Shown piece by piece: positions 11,704 through 23,286 of a stretch of DNA of 64,000 bases. Origin of the DNA: Henckelia pumila (lineage: Eukaryota > Streptophyta > Magnoliopsida > Lamiales > Gesneriaceae); assembly GCF_033568475.1 (NCBI RefSeq), contig NC_133120.1:80948151-81012150 (forward strand), given 5' to 3'. The position numbers and the translations under genes are program-made. Numbering within the stretch: position 1 is the stretch's first letter; each line of letters opens with the position of its first letter. Below the pieces are notes generated by a model. It ran no database searches. It saw only the letters and a list, made by a program, of their open reading frames with translations, and was not told where the DNA came from.

Positions 11704-12128
11704 CGTCGCGTGGAAGAGCTAATATGGTTTGTGAGGTAAAAGTCTAAAAAATTGAATATCCTCTGGTCACTTAATTCAAGAATATTGCCTTCTCAAGTTT
11801 TAATTTATTACTATTGTTATCCCTGTTTAATTAACACTGATAACACTGATATTCGACAAACTACGAATTAATGATTCCAAAAACTTCGTGAAAACAACTC
11901 TTGTAAATTATTCACACTTGAACGCACAAAATATTCACGTACGCGTGCATGAATTATAAAAATAATGAAATTAGATTGTAGACACATTAATGAGTTTTCT
12001 TTTAAAATTTTCGCTTCTAATTATTTCCAACCTTCAGCATGAATTATAAAAAATAATGAAATTAAATTGTAGACACATTTACACACTTACGCGCATTGCG
12101 TGAGTCTATATGTATGTGTATATATACA
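11331..12128. other. Unit spacer with microsatellites
   Basis: No gene. Holds upstream-type unit sequence (GACCGACCAAACAACA at 11402, shared with 36262 and 53101). A (TA)n tract lies at about 11675-11702, and a (GT)n tract lies just before the interval at 11249-11267. Confidence 0.5.
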
Positions 12129-12375
12129 TATTTTTTTTTTGAGAATAAAAACATTCATATAATTAATTTCTCCGATCTTGGGAAACCAATACAGACAACG
12201 AATTCGGTAGAACACCAGATAACAATTCTAAGATCGAAAGACAAAGAACGTAAAGCTTCCTGAGCCAACGAATGAGCCACCCTATTAGCCGTGCGCCTCA
12301 TGTGATTTAACGAAAGAAATCTGGGCGGATTAAGACCTTGACGAATTTTCATCATTAAGTTACCAATCGTCCCAA
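12129..12375 (-). pseudogene. LINE RNase H 3' end with poly(A)
   Basis: Minus-strand frame 12355-12155 carries HMRRTANRVAHSLAQEAL, the conserved last part of the RNase H domain at the C-terminus of plant L1-type LINE ORF2. It is followed by a short 3' tail and an A-run (T-run on the plus strand, 12131-12140). It is a 5'-truncated insertion of about 0.25 kb. Target duplications are not evident because of the TA-rich flanks. Confidence 0.75.
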
Positions 12376-13313
12376 GATTCTCTACATTGTGTGTGTGTAA
12401 TATATATATATATATATATATAATTTTTTATATATATATCTAAAGCAACCACATTCGTAAATTTTTGATCTTCTAAGAAATCTCGTGTTCATGTATTTGC
12501 CCAAAAATTACAATTCTCATGTACAAACTTTTTTTTTTAATGACAGAAAGGGTAATTAAGTAAATTTGAGACTATTCTACGTAAATATCTTCATACATTT
12601 GAATATTTGATTTGATCTTGAACGACGTCACTCAAAAATACATTTATATATTGTGATGTTTAAAATCATGTGTGGTGCTCAAGTCCTTCAATTTGTTATA
12701 ATGAAATTTAGTATTTTACGTTTGCTTCTTAGTGATTTTGGTTAATTCCCATATTGTCGAGTTATTTAATTAGGTTGATTATGCTATTTTGTTTGGGAAT
12801 TTTAAACATTTTTCTGACGTGTATGTGTTATGCACCTAATACTATCGTGTGGAGCGTCTCTAGTAGAAAATGGCTTAAATTGACAAAAAATAAAATTAAA
12901 AAAAAAAAAGATACAAGCTCATAAAGAAATCGTACCCAAATTTCCACTTTTCCTTACTTTATTTGATTGCATAAATGCATTGTTGAAATATTCTTCCAAA
13001 ACTAAGGGTACTGTATCAAATGTTTTTTTTTTTATCCTAGCTCCATTATTCGTATCAATTTACTGAAATGGTAAAGATGGACGTCAATTTCGATACGATC
13101 CTTTTACAAATGTGCAATAAAAACTAAAAGTACCTGAAATAATCAAGCTGAATGTTTTATTAATTATTACATTTAAAGTCAGTACATATATTACTAAAAC
13201 TGAGACACAATTAATCATGCAAACACAGATGACACATGCACATATATGCATATTGCTGGCTAGAAATGCATTATATATTTATAGACATATAACACATTCA
13301 AATGCATTACATA

Positions 13314-13511
13314 TTAGTTTTGATCAGGATTTATTTTTCCCTTGTTCTTGTAAGTTTTGACGGCATCAGCAGTGGACTTCGCCGCGGTTTCTCCGTACTC
13401 CACAAGTTTCTTCACCACCTTTGTGGAGACTTTCTCCCCTTTTTTAGGTATAACGCTTCCCTGCTTGGAAAATGATCCATGATTGCTGCTCTGTCCATTG
13501 TTAGGATTCAT
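13314..13511 (-). CDS. Small Lys-rich protein, copy 3 (65 aa)
   Basis: Intact 65-residue ORF, family member not recognised. The sequence is hydrophilic and basic: an N/S/G-rich start (MNPNNGQSSNHGSFSKQGS), then VIPKKGEKVSTKV, a short possible amphipathic helix (KKLVEYGETAAKSTADAVKT) and a KNKGKINP end. No signal peptide or membrane segment. The same architecture is conserved at 35600 and 52429, and the family motif is GSVIPK-x(3-5)-H/V-STK-x(3)-K-x(3)-EYG. A TATAAATA box lies about 125 bp upstream of the ATG (minus strand, 13634-13643). Conservation of the ORF amid heavily scrambled flanks suggests it is a real gene under selection. The function is unknown and I will not guess one. Confidence 0.7.
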   Translation of the reverse strand: MNPNNGQSSNHGSFSKQGSVIPKKGEKVSTKVVKKLVEYGETAAKSTADAVKTYKNKGKINPDQN

Positions 13512-13645
13512 TTTGACGAGTAGCTCTCGATTCGATCCCGCAAAATTTTGCCTTCTTTCTTTTGGTTTTGGTAGCTAGCTTGTGTTTATTTTGGGGTACT
13601 ACTGTCTCTGAATATGCAGGGTTCATGTGAAGGTATTTATAGATA

Positions 13646-14574
13646 GTACGTAGGCTTTGGTTTGCAGTATAATTTGAAGACTCATGGCAAATGAAACCCT
13701 AGTTTTTTTTAATAAAAAAATATATTATAATTGTAATCGTAAATTTTTATGAAATTTCTTGGAAACAGAGCTCATTTGCTCATATTTTATGAATATTGTA
13801 GACGTCCTAAGATACATTAATTTATGATATTTTAAAACTAGTTCGCATTTTTCTTGTGTTTCTTTGTGTGAAATCCAATATGAGAATGTAAATGCTGACA
13901 TTTGGCGTATGTTTGTGTAATAGATGCATGAAGACTGGAGACTATTAATTAATGCATGGAGCTGCAAATTAAACATGCACTAGTAAGATTGGACTCAAGT
14001 CTTTAATTTGTTGCAAGAAACTCGACCAGACGGGTTCACAACTGCGTGAAGAATTTCATTAATTTCTTTCAAAGTTTGGATTCTTCAAATTGTTGAATCG
14101 GAACAAGAAAAACTTTTGACCATGTATAAGTTAATTATGACCACAGAATTTGAACGTGAGCTCAAGAGATAATTTAAACCAGTACATTTTCTTGGCATTT
14201 TCTTGTTGATATCATAATTATAAGAATAAAATTAATTAAGGTCAAAAAAATGTATTCCAAGCTCCAAGAAATTGGAATATATATAATTGTTTTGTACGTT
14301 CACAAAAAATGTATTAAGGTCAGTACATTATAATTGTTTTGTACGTTCACAATATATATAAATTAATTAATGTTACAAGTGTATAAAGTTTCAATATTGC
14401 GCATGCTACCGTTGTTTAACAAATTACTATATGAAAATATTAAATCTTTCAGAAACTTCGTGAAAATCAGCAACTATTTGACGACATATATAGATTAATG
14501 AGAGCCTTACAATTCGAATAGTATTTTATTTTTATTTAAAAATTTTAGCCCTGAATCTTAATTTGGTTCTTTGG
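13646..14574. repeat. Array unit B, upstream and spacer
   Basis: No gene. Unit sequence shared with the other copies: TTATGAAATTTCTTGGAAAC (13747), TTCAAATTGTTGAATCGGAA (14084), TTTCAGAAACTTCGTGAAAA (14448). Confidence 0.6.
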
Positions 14575-15111
14575 TAGGGATGTAAACGAGCCGAGCCGAG
14601 CCGAGCTGAGCCGAGCTTTTGAATGTTCAAGCTCGTTTCATTTATAAACGAGCCGAGCCCGAGCTTATTTAACGAATATATTCATGGCTCACGAGCTTAT
14701 TCGAGTTTTTATCGAACCTAAACGAGCTTAATATATTTAAACTATAAATTTAAATATTCATTAAATTAATTAAAAACTAAATTATATATTTGAAAAAAAT
14801 ATAATATTATTATTAAAATTTGTAATTTTATTCTAATAAATTAATTTTTATAGATTTTTCAATATTTTTCATAAGTAAAGTGTAAATTTATAAATTAAAT
14901 ATCAATACTATTATTTTTTCGTCTAAGAGATGACTTACGAGCTTGTTAACGAGTCTGTTAACGAGCATGTTCATGAGCTAACGAGCCGAATATTGCAAAG
15001 CTCGAACTTGGTTCGTTTGCCTTAATGAGCCTCATTAAACGAGCTCGAACGAGCTTTTAACGAGCCAAGACCCGAACAGTTCGCGAACTGTTCGTCTAAT
15101 TTACATCCCTA
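14575..15111. mobile_element. hAT-type non-autonomous element, 8-bp TSD
   Basis: A 537-bp element with perfect 12-bp terminal inverted repeats (TAGGGATGTAAA / TTTACATCCCTA) and a perfect 8-bp target duplication TTCTTTGG (14567-14574 and 15112-15119), as expected for hAT. The interior is non-coding and rich in ACGAGC/GAGCCGAGC repeats near both ends. The paralogous unit at about 38296 has the uninterrupted site (GGTTCTTTGGTCGCCCAAC), which confirms insertion. Confidence 0.92.
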
Positions 15112-15425
15112 TTCTTTGGTCGTCCAACCCTCGGGATAGAAATTTACATGTATGCTGTTTGACTCAAAAATTTTGATTTCTTCCTTTAAAATAATGTCGG
15201 TAGTTTTCAAACCTAATTTTCACCCTTCATGCATTATATTAAGGGTAAATGATTTAAAAATCTCTACCAACCCTTCAAACTTTATCTTAACTCCCTAACC
15301 ACAATTTTCTTTATTTCAACTCCCTAGCGGTCCCCATTTTTGAATTAAAAATTATTTAGCAACTAATCCTTTGTACGTGGCATTGTTAACCTATCGAACC
15401 AGTCCCGGCCATGCAAGACTATCAG

Positions 15426-15656
15426 TTACGCAAGGTTTCCAGCCGATATACTCCGAATTAGGGTCCAACATGCTTTCGTGAGATGAAATAAATTTAAATA
15501 TCTCTTTGACCAAAATGTCGTTGGGTCATACCTGCCGAGTTTTACGAAGTGCTCCTCACACTCCAACCACGCAGTCGCAACAGATGGTTTCTGCACAAGC
15601 TCTTTCAACGACACCCAGCACAGCCTTAATTCATTTTCTACCTTAAGGCGTATGGT
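15426..15656 (-). pseudogene. Exon-like ORF in the left Mutator arm
   Basis: An open minus-strand frame of about 76 codons runs from the frame opening near 15656 to a stop at 15426. It includes KVENELRLCWVSLKELVQ, KPSVATAWLECEEHFVKL and FHLTKACWTLIRS. Composition and codon use look like real coding sequence, but I do not recognise the protein and it has no counterpart in the viral ORFs. Lying inside a Mutator-type element it may be a captured host exon (Pack-MULE style). It could also be chance. Confidence 0.35.
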
Positions 15657-15904
15657 ATATAAATTTAATTATAAAATATGCGCATGAAAGAACATGAGGA
15701 TTTAAAGAAATTATTCAGACATGATATTATTACATAAATCAACTCCTTTGAAGAGGAGAAGACAACTTGTTTAGCTACTCATAGTAGCCTTGTTCTTGTA
15801 ATACATAAAGAAAACTTAATACAATAGAGAGAGAAATATTACAATAATTTATTTGTAAGAAAACTAAAGGGAATGATCGATATCTTCAGCTTCCTTGAAC
15901 GCTT

Positions 15905-16070
15905 GTATTTATAGCTGAGGTTCCACTCGTTTCAGCGAGAAACTTCAGGGAATCTTACAGCTATCTTCTATTTCTTTATGCCATTATTGATGGCATCTTT
16001 TACTAGTGGAGGAGGCAGCTGTCTTGTATTTTTTATGCCATTATTGATGACATCTTTTACTAGTGGAGGA
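15905..16070 (-). promoter_or_regulatory. Viral promoter with duplicated enhancer
   Basis: Minus-strand CTATAAATAC (15914-15905) is a TATA box. Upstream of it (higher coordinates) lies a direct tandem duplication of about 54 bp (15959-16013 and 16017-16070), each copy with TTTATGCCATTATTGATG and CATCTTTTACTAGTGGAGGA on the plus strand. A minus-strand AATAAA (15853-15848) follows about 55 bp downstream. Position after the last ORF fits the pregenomic RNA promoter of caulimovirids. Activity is inferred. Confidence 0.65.
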
Positions 16071-16712
16071 ATCACATGTCTGCCACTTTCTTTTGGCTTT
16101 ATTCTCCTCACATGCCTGCTTTATTGTTGTCGGGGCATCTTTTGCTTTTAAAGTAGGCCCCTGTGAAAACGCATCTTTGGTGATCCTTGTCAACCTTTGC
16201 TTGTCTCGGAAAAATCTTTTCGATCCGTTTGGGGTCTGAAGTTTTTTCCGAATTCTGGCTCCTTCTGGTTGGGACACTCTGGGCAGATGTTCTCTGACCA
16301 TCTTCCGATATGAGCCATGTTACAAAATTTTCGGCGAGTCTCTTTACTCCCCGACAGCTTGTTGTTCCATAAAAAGTTTCTCTTCTTTTCGAAGAGTTCT
16401 TCCGCAAAAGCTGTAGTTTTTCCTGTCGTTGTGTTTAACAGGAATGATTCGTTCACAGAATTCTGATAAAATTTGAACGAAAACTTAACCTTGTCCATCT
16501 CGGTGAGACAAACCCAAATACCCCATGCCCTTCTGATTGAGATTTTATTTTCTCCAAAAGTGGACACTAATGGTATTTCCTCAGGAATAGGGTCCTTAAT
16601 GAATCTTTGATTATTCATGTCAGGTCTCCTTAGCTTGATGAAATGAAAGGGTTCGTGTGATCTTTTTTCTGTTGGTTCTGGAGCTGCACTAAAGAAATAT
16701 AATTCAAGCACA
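16041..16712 (-). pseudogene. Viral transactivator-like ORF, 3' part
   Basis: Continuation of the ORF that starts at 27045. The long frame 16711-16190 (about 173 codons) has a Cys pair near its end (NICPECPNQKEPEF). Two further overlapping frames (16407-16108 and 16301-16041) indicate at least one frameshift before the true end. It is separated from its 5' part by the LTR retrotransposon. Frame is continuous across the insertion once the element and one copy of the 5-bp duplication are discounted. Confidence 0.65.
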
Positions 16713-16717
16713 TCTCT

Positions 16718-19696
16718 TATAAGGCCCGAAAATATTAAGTTCTTAATGACGGGATTTAAGATTTAAATTCCGGATATGAGAAAATATTTATTTGAAGAAG
16801 TTAAGAAATGTGGAATTGCAATTTCGGGTCAGAAATATTTAATTTGAGGATTTTCGGATTTTAAGAAGTTTATTATCCGGAATTCTTAAATTAAAAGATT
16901 AAAAATATTTGCAATTGATATTTATGGAAGTTAAGATGTGAATTCCAAGATGATAAATATCAAGAATGAATTTTGAGGATAAAATCCGAGAAAGGGCCAA
17001 TTTGCAAATATTGAGCAATTCAGGGACTAAAGTGCAATAATGTCCGAAATGATTTAATTTTAATCCAAGAATATTGAATTTGAGAATATTTAGAGTTTAG
17101 ACTTGAATTCTAATATTTTTAAATTATTTAGGATTGAAATTGAATTAAATCGCTTGTTCAGGGACTGAATTGCAATTAGGCCAAAGTGCAGGGACCAAAC
17201 TGCAAATTCCTTGCAACTTGGCTGAATAAAAACGTGTAATCAGCAGGAATTCTTCAGAATGTTCAGCAAGTGACCGAGAGAAGGGAGAAGAAAGGGTTTC
17301 AAGCAAATTTTGATTTTCAACTCCGATATCTTTTGATCCGCCCGGTAGAATTTCTGATTGAGCATATATTTGCGATCACAGCTCCGAGTGCTACGTTTTG
17401 ACGTAAGTTTTGTGAAGTTCTACCATGTTTGAATTTTAAGTTGTTGTTAGAATTAAGATTTGATTGTATAAACGTGTTCTAGCATATACGACGATAGCAT
17501 ATCTAAGACGGATCGAGAAAAGATCGTCGTTTGGACATGTTTTGGAATATTGAAAGAATTATCGAAATTCTGAATTTTGAGGGCTGCAATTCACGTGATT
17601 AGGCTGCTGAATTATGGATGTTATGATACTTATAAGATTGTCTAATTGATGTTTAAGCTTTTAGAATTTCCGGTTTTAATCCGTTACGCCGCCGGTTCAA
17701 GATTTTGAATTGCTATTCATTCTATATGTCTAGAGCTCATATTCAAGTGTTTAGTGGATGAATTGAATATGTGGTTATATTTAGAATGAAGGTATAATGA
17801 TATTTGAATCGAAAGATTTATCGAATTCAAATAGTTATGACGTCGGTTTGAATTCCGATTGTTTTAGTCAGATTTGAAATGTATCAGCTTTAAAGAAACA
17901 TCGATTCAGATTGGAAATTGATGTTTAGATATGTTATACATTATTTCAGATTTGACTTGAAAATTATCGAAGTTGAATTGACGAGTTCAAGTTCGAATGA
18001 CTTGAAGTGTTTGAAGTTGAATCAAGAATACCTTCAAGTAGCACTGATTGAAATAAGCAGAATTTGATGTCAGATTTGGACAGCTTGTAGTTGATCAAGA
18101 ATTGACAGAGGGTCAGCTATTTGAATCAGAAATGCAGGTATGAATAGACATTAATAAGATGGGCAGAATAACTCGAGATTGTTGTTGATTATCGAGTTGC
18201 CTAAAATCACATACATACATGTTTAATATATGTTATTGTTTACGTTTACATAAATGAGATAGATTATTCAAGACAGATATCTTCTTGAATTTCCAGAATA
18301 TTTATGTCAATGTTTACTTGTCTTCTTTGATTTATATTATGTTCTGTATTGAACATGTCTTACATATTCCATGTGATGCTTACAGATTTGTCGGTATCTT
18401 TGAGTGATTATATGATCATATGATTATATGATTAATGTGTTCAAGATGTTGTTTTAGCTTATGTATGATTTGATGCATTCAGATTATGTTGCATTCATCT
18501 TGAACTCCAGCCTGAAAAGCACAGAGGGTTGAAAGGCCTAGAATGCAGATGACGTTTGTAGAACTGTAGTTGAGTGGCACGGAATATAGATTTACTTCCA
18601 GAGTCAGATGACTCATGGCACGGAATATAGATTTATTTCTAGAGCTAGATAACTCACTATAGTTGAACCAACGTCAGGGGATTGAGAGATTTGACGCCAC
18701 CTCGATTGGGAGAGTCGGTGGTTAGTTAAAGATTGTATTTCCCCGGGATCCCAGAATTACGATTTATTGATATCAGATTCGATAGCCTATTCCTTGGCAC
18801 ATGCATTGCATTTATGCATTAACCTAGAGATTTTTAGGGATTAGAATATGTGTTTATAAATGCTAGCATGTTATGTTATGACATTCAAGATTTGAATGAG
18901 TTTATATACTTGGTATTAAAGATGAACATACTATCATGTTTTATCTCCTATTACATGATTGAAGATTTATGATTCATTTGGCATATAGATATCATATGTT
19001 TAACTGATGTATATGCATGTTGTTCATACTGAGATTTATTCTCACCGGAGTTATCCGGCTGTTGCTTTGTTTGTATGTGTGCATTGCACCAGGTTTGGGG
19101 CATGAGCGAGTCAGATGTGGCTTGGATAGCTCAAGATTGAGAAAGATTAGCATGTGGAGACTTCGGGCTAAGAATAGATTGCTGTCAAATGCATGTTAGA
19201 AGGTGTTGATTTAGTTTGAGCTTAGAAAACTTAGAATTGAGTTTATTGTATTGCACCTTAGAAACATGTATGCGATTATTGTTATGTCTAGATATGCATG
19301 TGTTTATGCTTCGGACATATTGAGATTATGTATGCAATTTTTCAGATTTGAAATAGCCCTAGCAACTTTGATATTTGTTGTAGCTTTTGATAATTTTTGT
19401 AAATTTCTGCACCGACCCTTCTTGGTAGAATGAGCATAACTTTTTACTGAAAACTCCGATTAGGGTGCGGTTTGTGGCATTGGAAAGCTAAGACAAAGAT
19501 CTACAACTTTTATGTTTATCATTTTACCAGATTCTGTCCGAAACCTATGCGCGGGCGCGCCTGAATGGGGCGCGGGCGCTCGTGGGGTTCTGAAAAAAAA
19601 TAAAAATTTTGGTTTGAATATTCTTTTATTATATGATTAATTGTTGATTAATCGTTTATTGCCCTAAGATGAGATTAGCAACCCGAGGTCCCCACA
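16718..19696 (+). repeat. 5' LTR
   Basis: 2979 bp, beginning TATAAGGCCCG (the canonical TG has become TA) and ending CCCCACA. By eye it differs from the 3' LTR at only about a dozen positions over the whole length, so divergence is of the order of 0.4%. Short ORFs inside it (for example 19017-19199) recur in the other LTR and are not genes. Confidence 0.95.
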
Positions 19697-19701
19697 ACAG
19701 G

Positions 19702-19713
19702 TGGTATCAAAGC
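19702..19713 (+). other. Primer-binding site (tRNA-iMet)
   Basis: TGGTATCAAAGC lies five bases after the 5' LTR. It matches the complement of the plant initiator-Met tRNA 3' end (TGGTATCAGAGC) with one mismatch. Confidence 0.88.
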
Positions 19714-22700
19714 ATAAAGTCTTGGACTAAGATAGAAGTTGAGCGGGGTAGATTGAGTCGCATGCATTTATAGTATGGCATGAGTATGCTTTACTTGCTT
19801 TACAGAATTGTATGCGACTATGATTGCTTGATTGAACACTACTTGCTTTATTGAGATAAGAATTACATGCTTATACGTTGTTATGTATGCCTGATATCTT
19901 GAATTCATTAGAATAAGTGAATTCGTTTTAAGCATGTAATATGTGAAAAAGCATGAGAAATTTCAAGTATGTGTTCTATTAAGAAGCATGAGATTATATG
20001 TACGATATACTGACATTGTATGTTATAATATCTGCTATATATATTGCTTCTGTTATTGCATAAGACAGATTGTACAGATAGAATGAGAACCTCATACAGA
20101 ACAGAATCGCAGACAGAACAGAACAGAGTTGAGGTAAGTTTTTGAGCCGATCGATAGGATGATTGCCCTGAGGAGTATGTTAGTTGAACAACTCCAAAGC
20201 TAGTACTCGCCAACTCAGAAAGATACAGAATATGCTATGTCTAGAAAGGGGTTAAATTGAAAAGCTGAATCAGTTGTTCAAGTGAAGAATATTCAGATGA
20301 ACATAGAATCAGCTTGATTTTATATCAACTCCAGGACTTAGCTAGAAGTTGGTGAAGCCAGAAAAAAAAAAAACAAAACAAAATCATGAACCGGTAGTAT
20401 GAGGCAGAGTTGAATTCTTATTCACGCCTCACAATTATGATAATCACCAGATATTCCATAGCAGTATAGCTATGCAGCAAGAACAACAAGAAATAGTGGC
20501 AACATCAGCAAAGATTAATTCAATCTCAACGTCAGCAAATGAATAACTATAAGCATAAGTCCCCTAGCTGAAACAGATCAAGAGAACAGTTGAATGACAG
20601 ATAATTGTTTAGGCAATAAGCAAGTACAGAAAATGCGGCTCAAGTTGTATCAGATAAGAATCTTACAGGTAAGTGAGTTAATTCTAGTTAACCACTTATA
20701 TATTGCTTATATAGCATACATTCATAGATCAGTGATTTGTTATGCTATAATCTGTATCTGATGAGACTTTATTTATTGTATTTGCTGAGATTTTGTCTTT
20801 AAGTAGATGGAATGCATGTGAAAGATTAGTTATAGACGATGCAATATAGAATTGAGGAAATAAGATTGAATGTACTAATATCAGATATGAGATATTAAGT
20901 TAGAAATTTGTGCAATGATAAAGCAATAGAAATGTATAGAAATGTATGATATGAGTTTCAGACATAAGATTTTGTTATTTCGGTACTAATTAGATCATGT
21001 TAACTGTAGAAGAATGTCAGTAGAAGTCTAGTCAATATACTGAACTAGTACAGCATTAACCTAGAATTGACAGCTATGTCAGTGGTTAGACTGTACAGAA
21101 ATAGTTCAATGACATATTGTGACCTTTCTACGACATGAATTCAGTTCTATATAGAGTGGTGTCTAGTACAAAATTATTATGGCAACTCGTATAGAAGAGC
21201 ATTACGTGAACTGAAGAACTTCAGAAACAGCTAGCAGATTGCGTAGAAAAGAATTATGTAGTACCGAAATGATTCTATGACGATAAGTTATGTCAAAAAT
21301 ATTATATTCGACTATTGTCAGCTCAGAATTAATAAATGAACTCATATCATTAGAGAATCAGAAAAATTAGTTACAGTTGAGCTTTATCTTCAATTTTGCT
21401 GAAGCTATTACATCATAGAAATCATGATTCTTGAATTTCTTGATATCGATTCAGAGGTTGTGTTATTTGACCTCGATTGATATTGATCGACTCTTATTTT
21501 GCTAGAGTCTGCTTTGATTCACTCGCTGTCATTCAGAATATTTGATTTTGACTGACATTTCCTTGAGCGAGTTCCTTTGATTTGAAATTTGAGAATTATT
21601 GATTATTTGATGTGTTTATTCAGTGTATCTTGATGTGTTTGGCTCGTAACTGATAGAAATTTAGATTCAGACTAGAAGCAAGATTTATGGGTTTTAGATA
21701 ATTGATGAATTTATTGGGTACGGATTTGTACTTGTTGAATATTTATGCTTGACAGATACTTAAATGATCAGAATTGTTGCGATCCAAGCTAAACTCGATT
21801 GGTTTGGAACGATAAAAGTAACATTGATCTAAAATCAAGCAATAGAATATTGATTGAGAACGCTAGATTAAGATAAGAGATAAGACAGCAGAGCATAACA
21901 GATGAATTTTTGCGGTAAATAATCATTTGATTATGCCAGATATTCTAGATACGGAATATCAGATTCGAAAAGAAACATATGACAACAGATTGAATATATA
22001 TTCAGTTGTCTAAACATGTATGATTTACATGTAATCATGACTTAAAATTCGTATTGGTGAAAGAAATGAAAGCAGATACGACAGAATTGACGTTAACAAT
22101 ATGAGAATTCCAGTAAAAGAAGCAGAAAAGAAGAACGCAAGTGGTTTATGTAACAGATTAGTTACATAAGAGTTGAAAACAGATCAACTTTGTGAACGAC
22201 TTTAGTTTGAATCTACTCGAATCGTCATGATTTTGCGGTTTAGAGTGTAGCATATTTTTACAGATTTATGAATATGTTGTATTAGATATGATACAAACAT
22301 AAAAGATACTTGTCATGCATTTAGCAAGATGATCAGATTACAGGAATTATGGAAATATATTGTCAAGATAGAAACTTTATATCTGTTTTCTAGATTGTGG
22401 CATTGACTGTCAGATGTTTTGAGTGTTTGGTTGTATGAGATTTCATTATACCATCCTCTGATTAGTGGACTATCAGATGTGATTATCCAGATTTCCGAGG
22501 ATATGCTCAGAACTATAGTACTAGATTCGGTACTAGTTGCTTGATTATTTGCCACGTGATTACTATGATTCATGTGACAGCTATTTGATTGATATAAAGA
22601 CAATATTTTGATGATTGATTGATCAGAAACACAGAAATGTCTTTATATAGAAATGATCTTTCAGAACTATCAGCTATTTGACCAGCTATGAGTCAAGAAA

Positions 22701-23273
22701 TGATAGAGAATGTGAAGATTGTTTTGAACAGAAATAGAACAGCAGTGACTAAGCTATAAAATGGGCAACAGATATAGAGATTTGAAGCCTGAGCAGAATG
22801 ATCAATTCAGAAATTGTTTATCGAACATCAGTAGATTTATAAAGAAATTTCAGAATTGATTTCTATGAGTATTTGATCTAGCTTATTGATTAATACTCAA
22901 GCATGAAGTATCAGATAGATGAATTGTTATCCATATGCATTGGCTGAATAATATCAGCTAGAACATGTATGTGTATTCAATTCAGATGCAACAGAAGTTG
23001 ATAAGATTGTAAGCAAGACAAAGTAATTGATGCAAAGTTAGATCACAAGAAAGAGCAACTTAGATATAAGTTGACTCAACGATTATATGTGAATGCGAAT
23101 AGATATGATTGCAGAAACAATCAGAAAGAAGATTAAGCTATGATAGAAGAGAAGATATCAGAATAGATATCGATAGCTCAGAGAATTGAAGTCAGTATTA
23201 CTTCAGTCAGCTATACAACTTATGAGAATCAGCAGTAAGATCGAATGCGATTTCGAGGACGAAATCATTCCTT
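19714..23273 (+). other. Degenerate retrotransposon interior
   Basis: About 3.6 kb, AT-rich and purine-rich on the plus strand. All frames are closed by frequent stops. I find no recognisable protease, RT, RNase H or integrase motif. GTAAGTGAGTT (20670) and similar strings are not evidence of splicing. Confidence 0.7.
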
Positions 23274-23285
23274 AGAAGGGAGGAA
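23274..23285 (+). other. Polypurine tract
   Basis: AGAAGGGAGGAA immediately precedes the TG of the 3' LTR (one intervening T), the expected plus-strand priming site. Confidence 0.85.
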
Positions 23286-23286
23286 T

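Noticed and set aside
19017..19433. Two 60-codon plus-strand frames, repeated at 25586-26002
   Set aside because: Both lie in the LTRs and have no protein features. Their repetition reflects LTR duplication, not gene conservation.
20623..20660. Gag zinc knuckle in the LTR element interior
   Set aside because: Only KYRKCGSSC-like spacing is visible, without the His and last Cys. At best it is a remnant, so it was not annotated separately.
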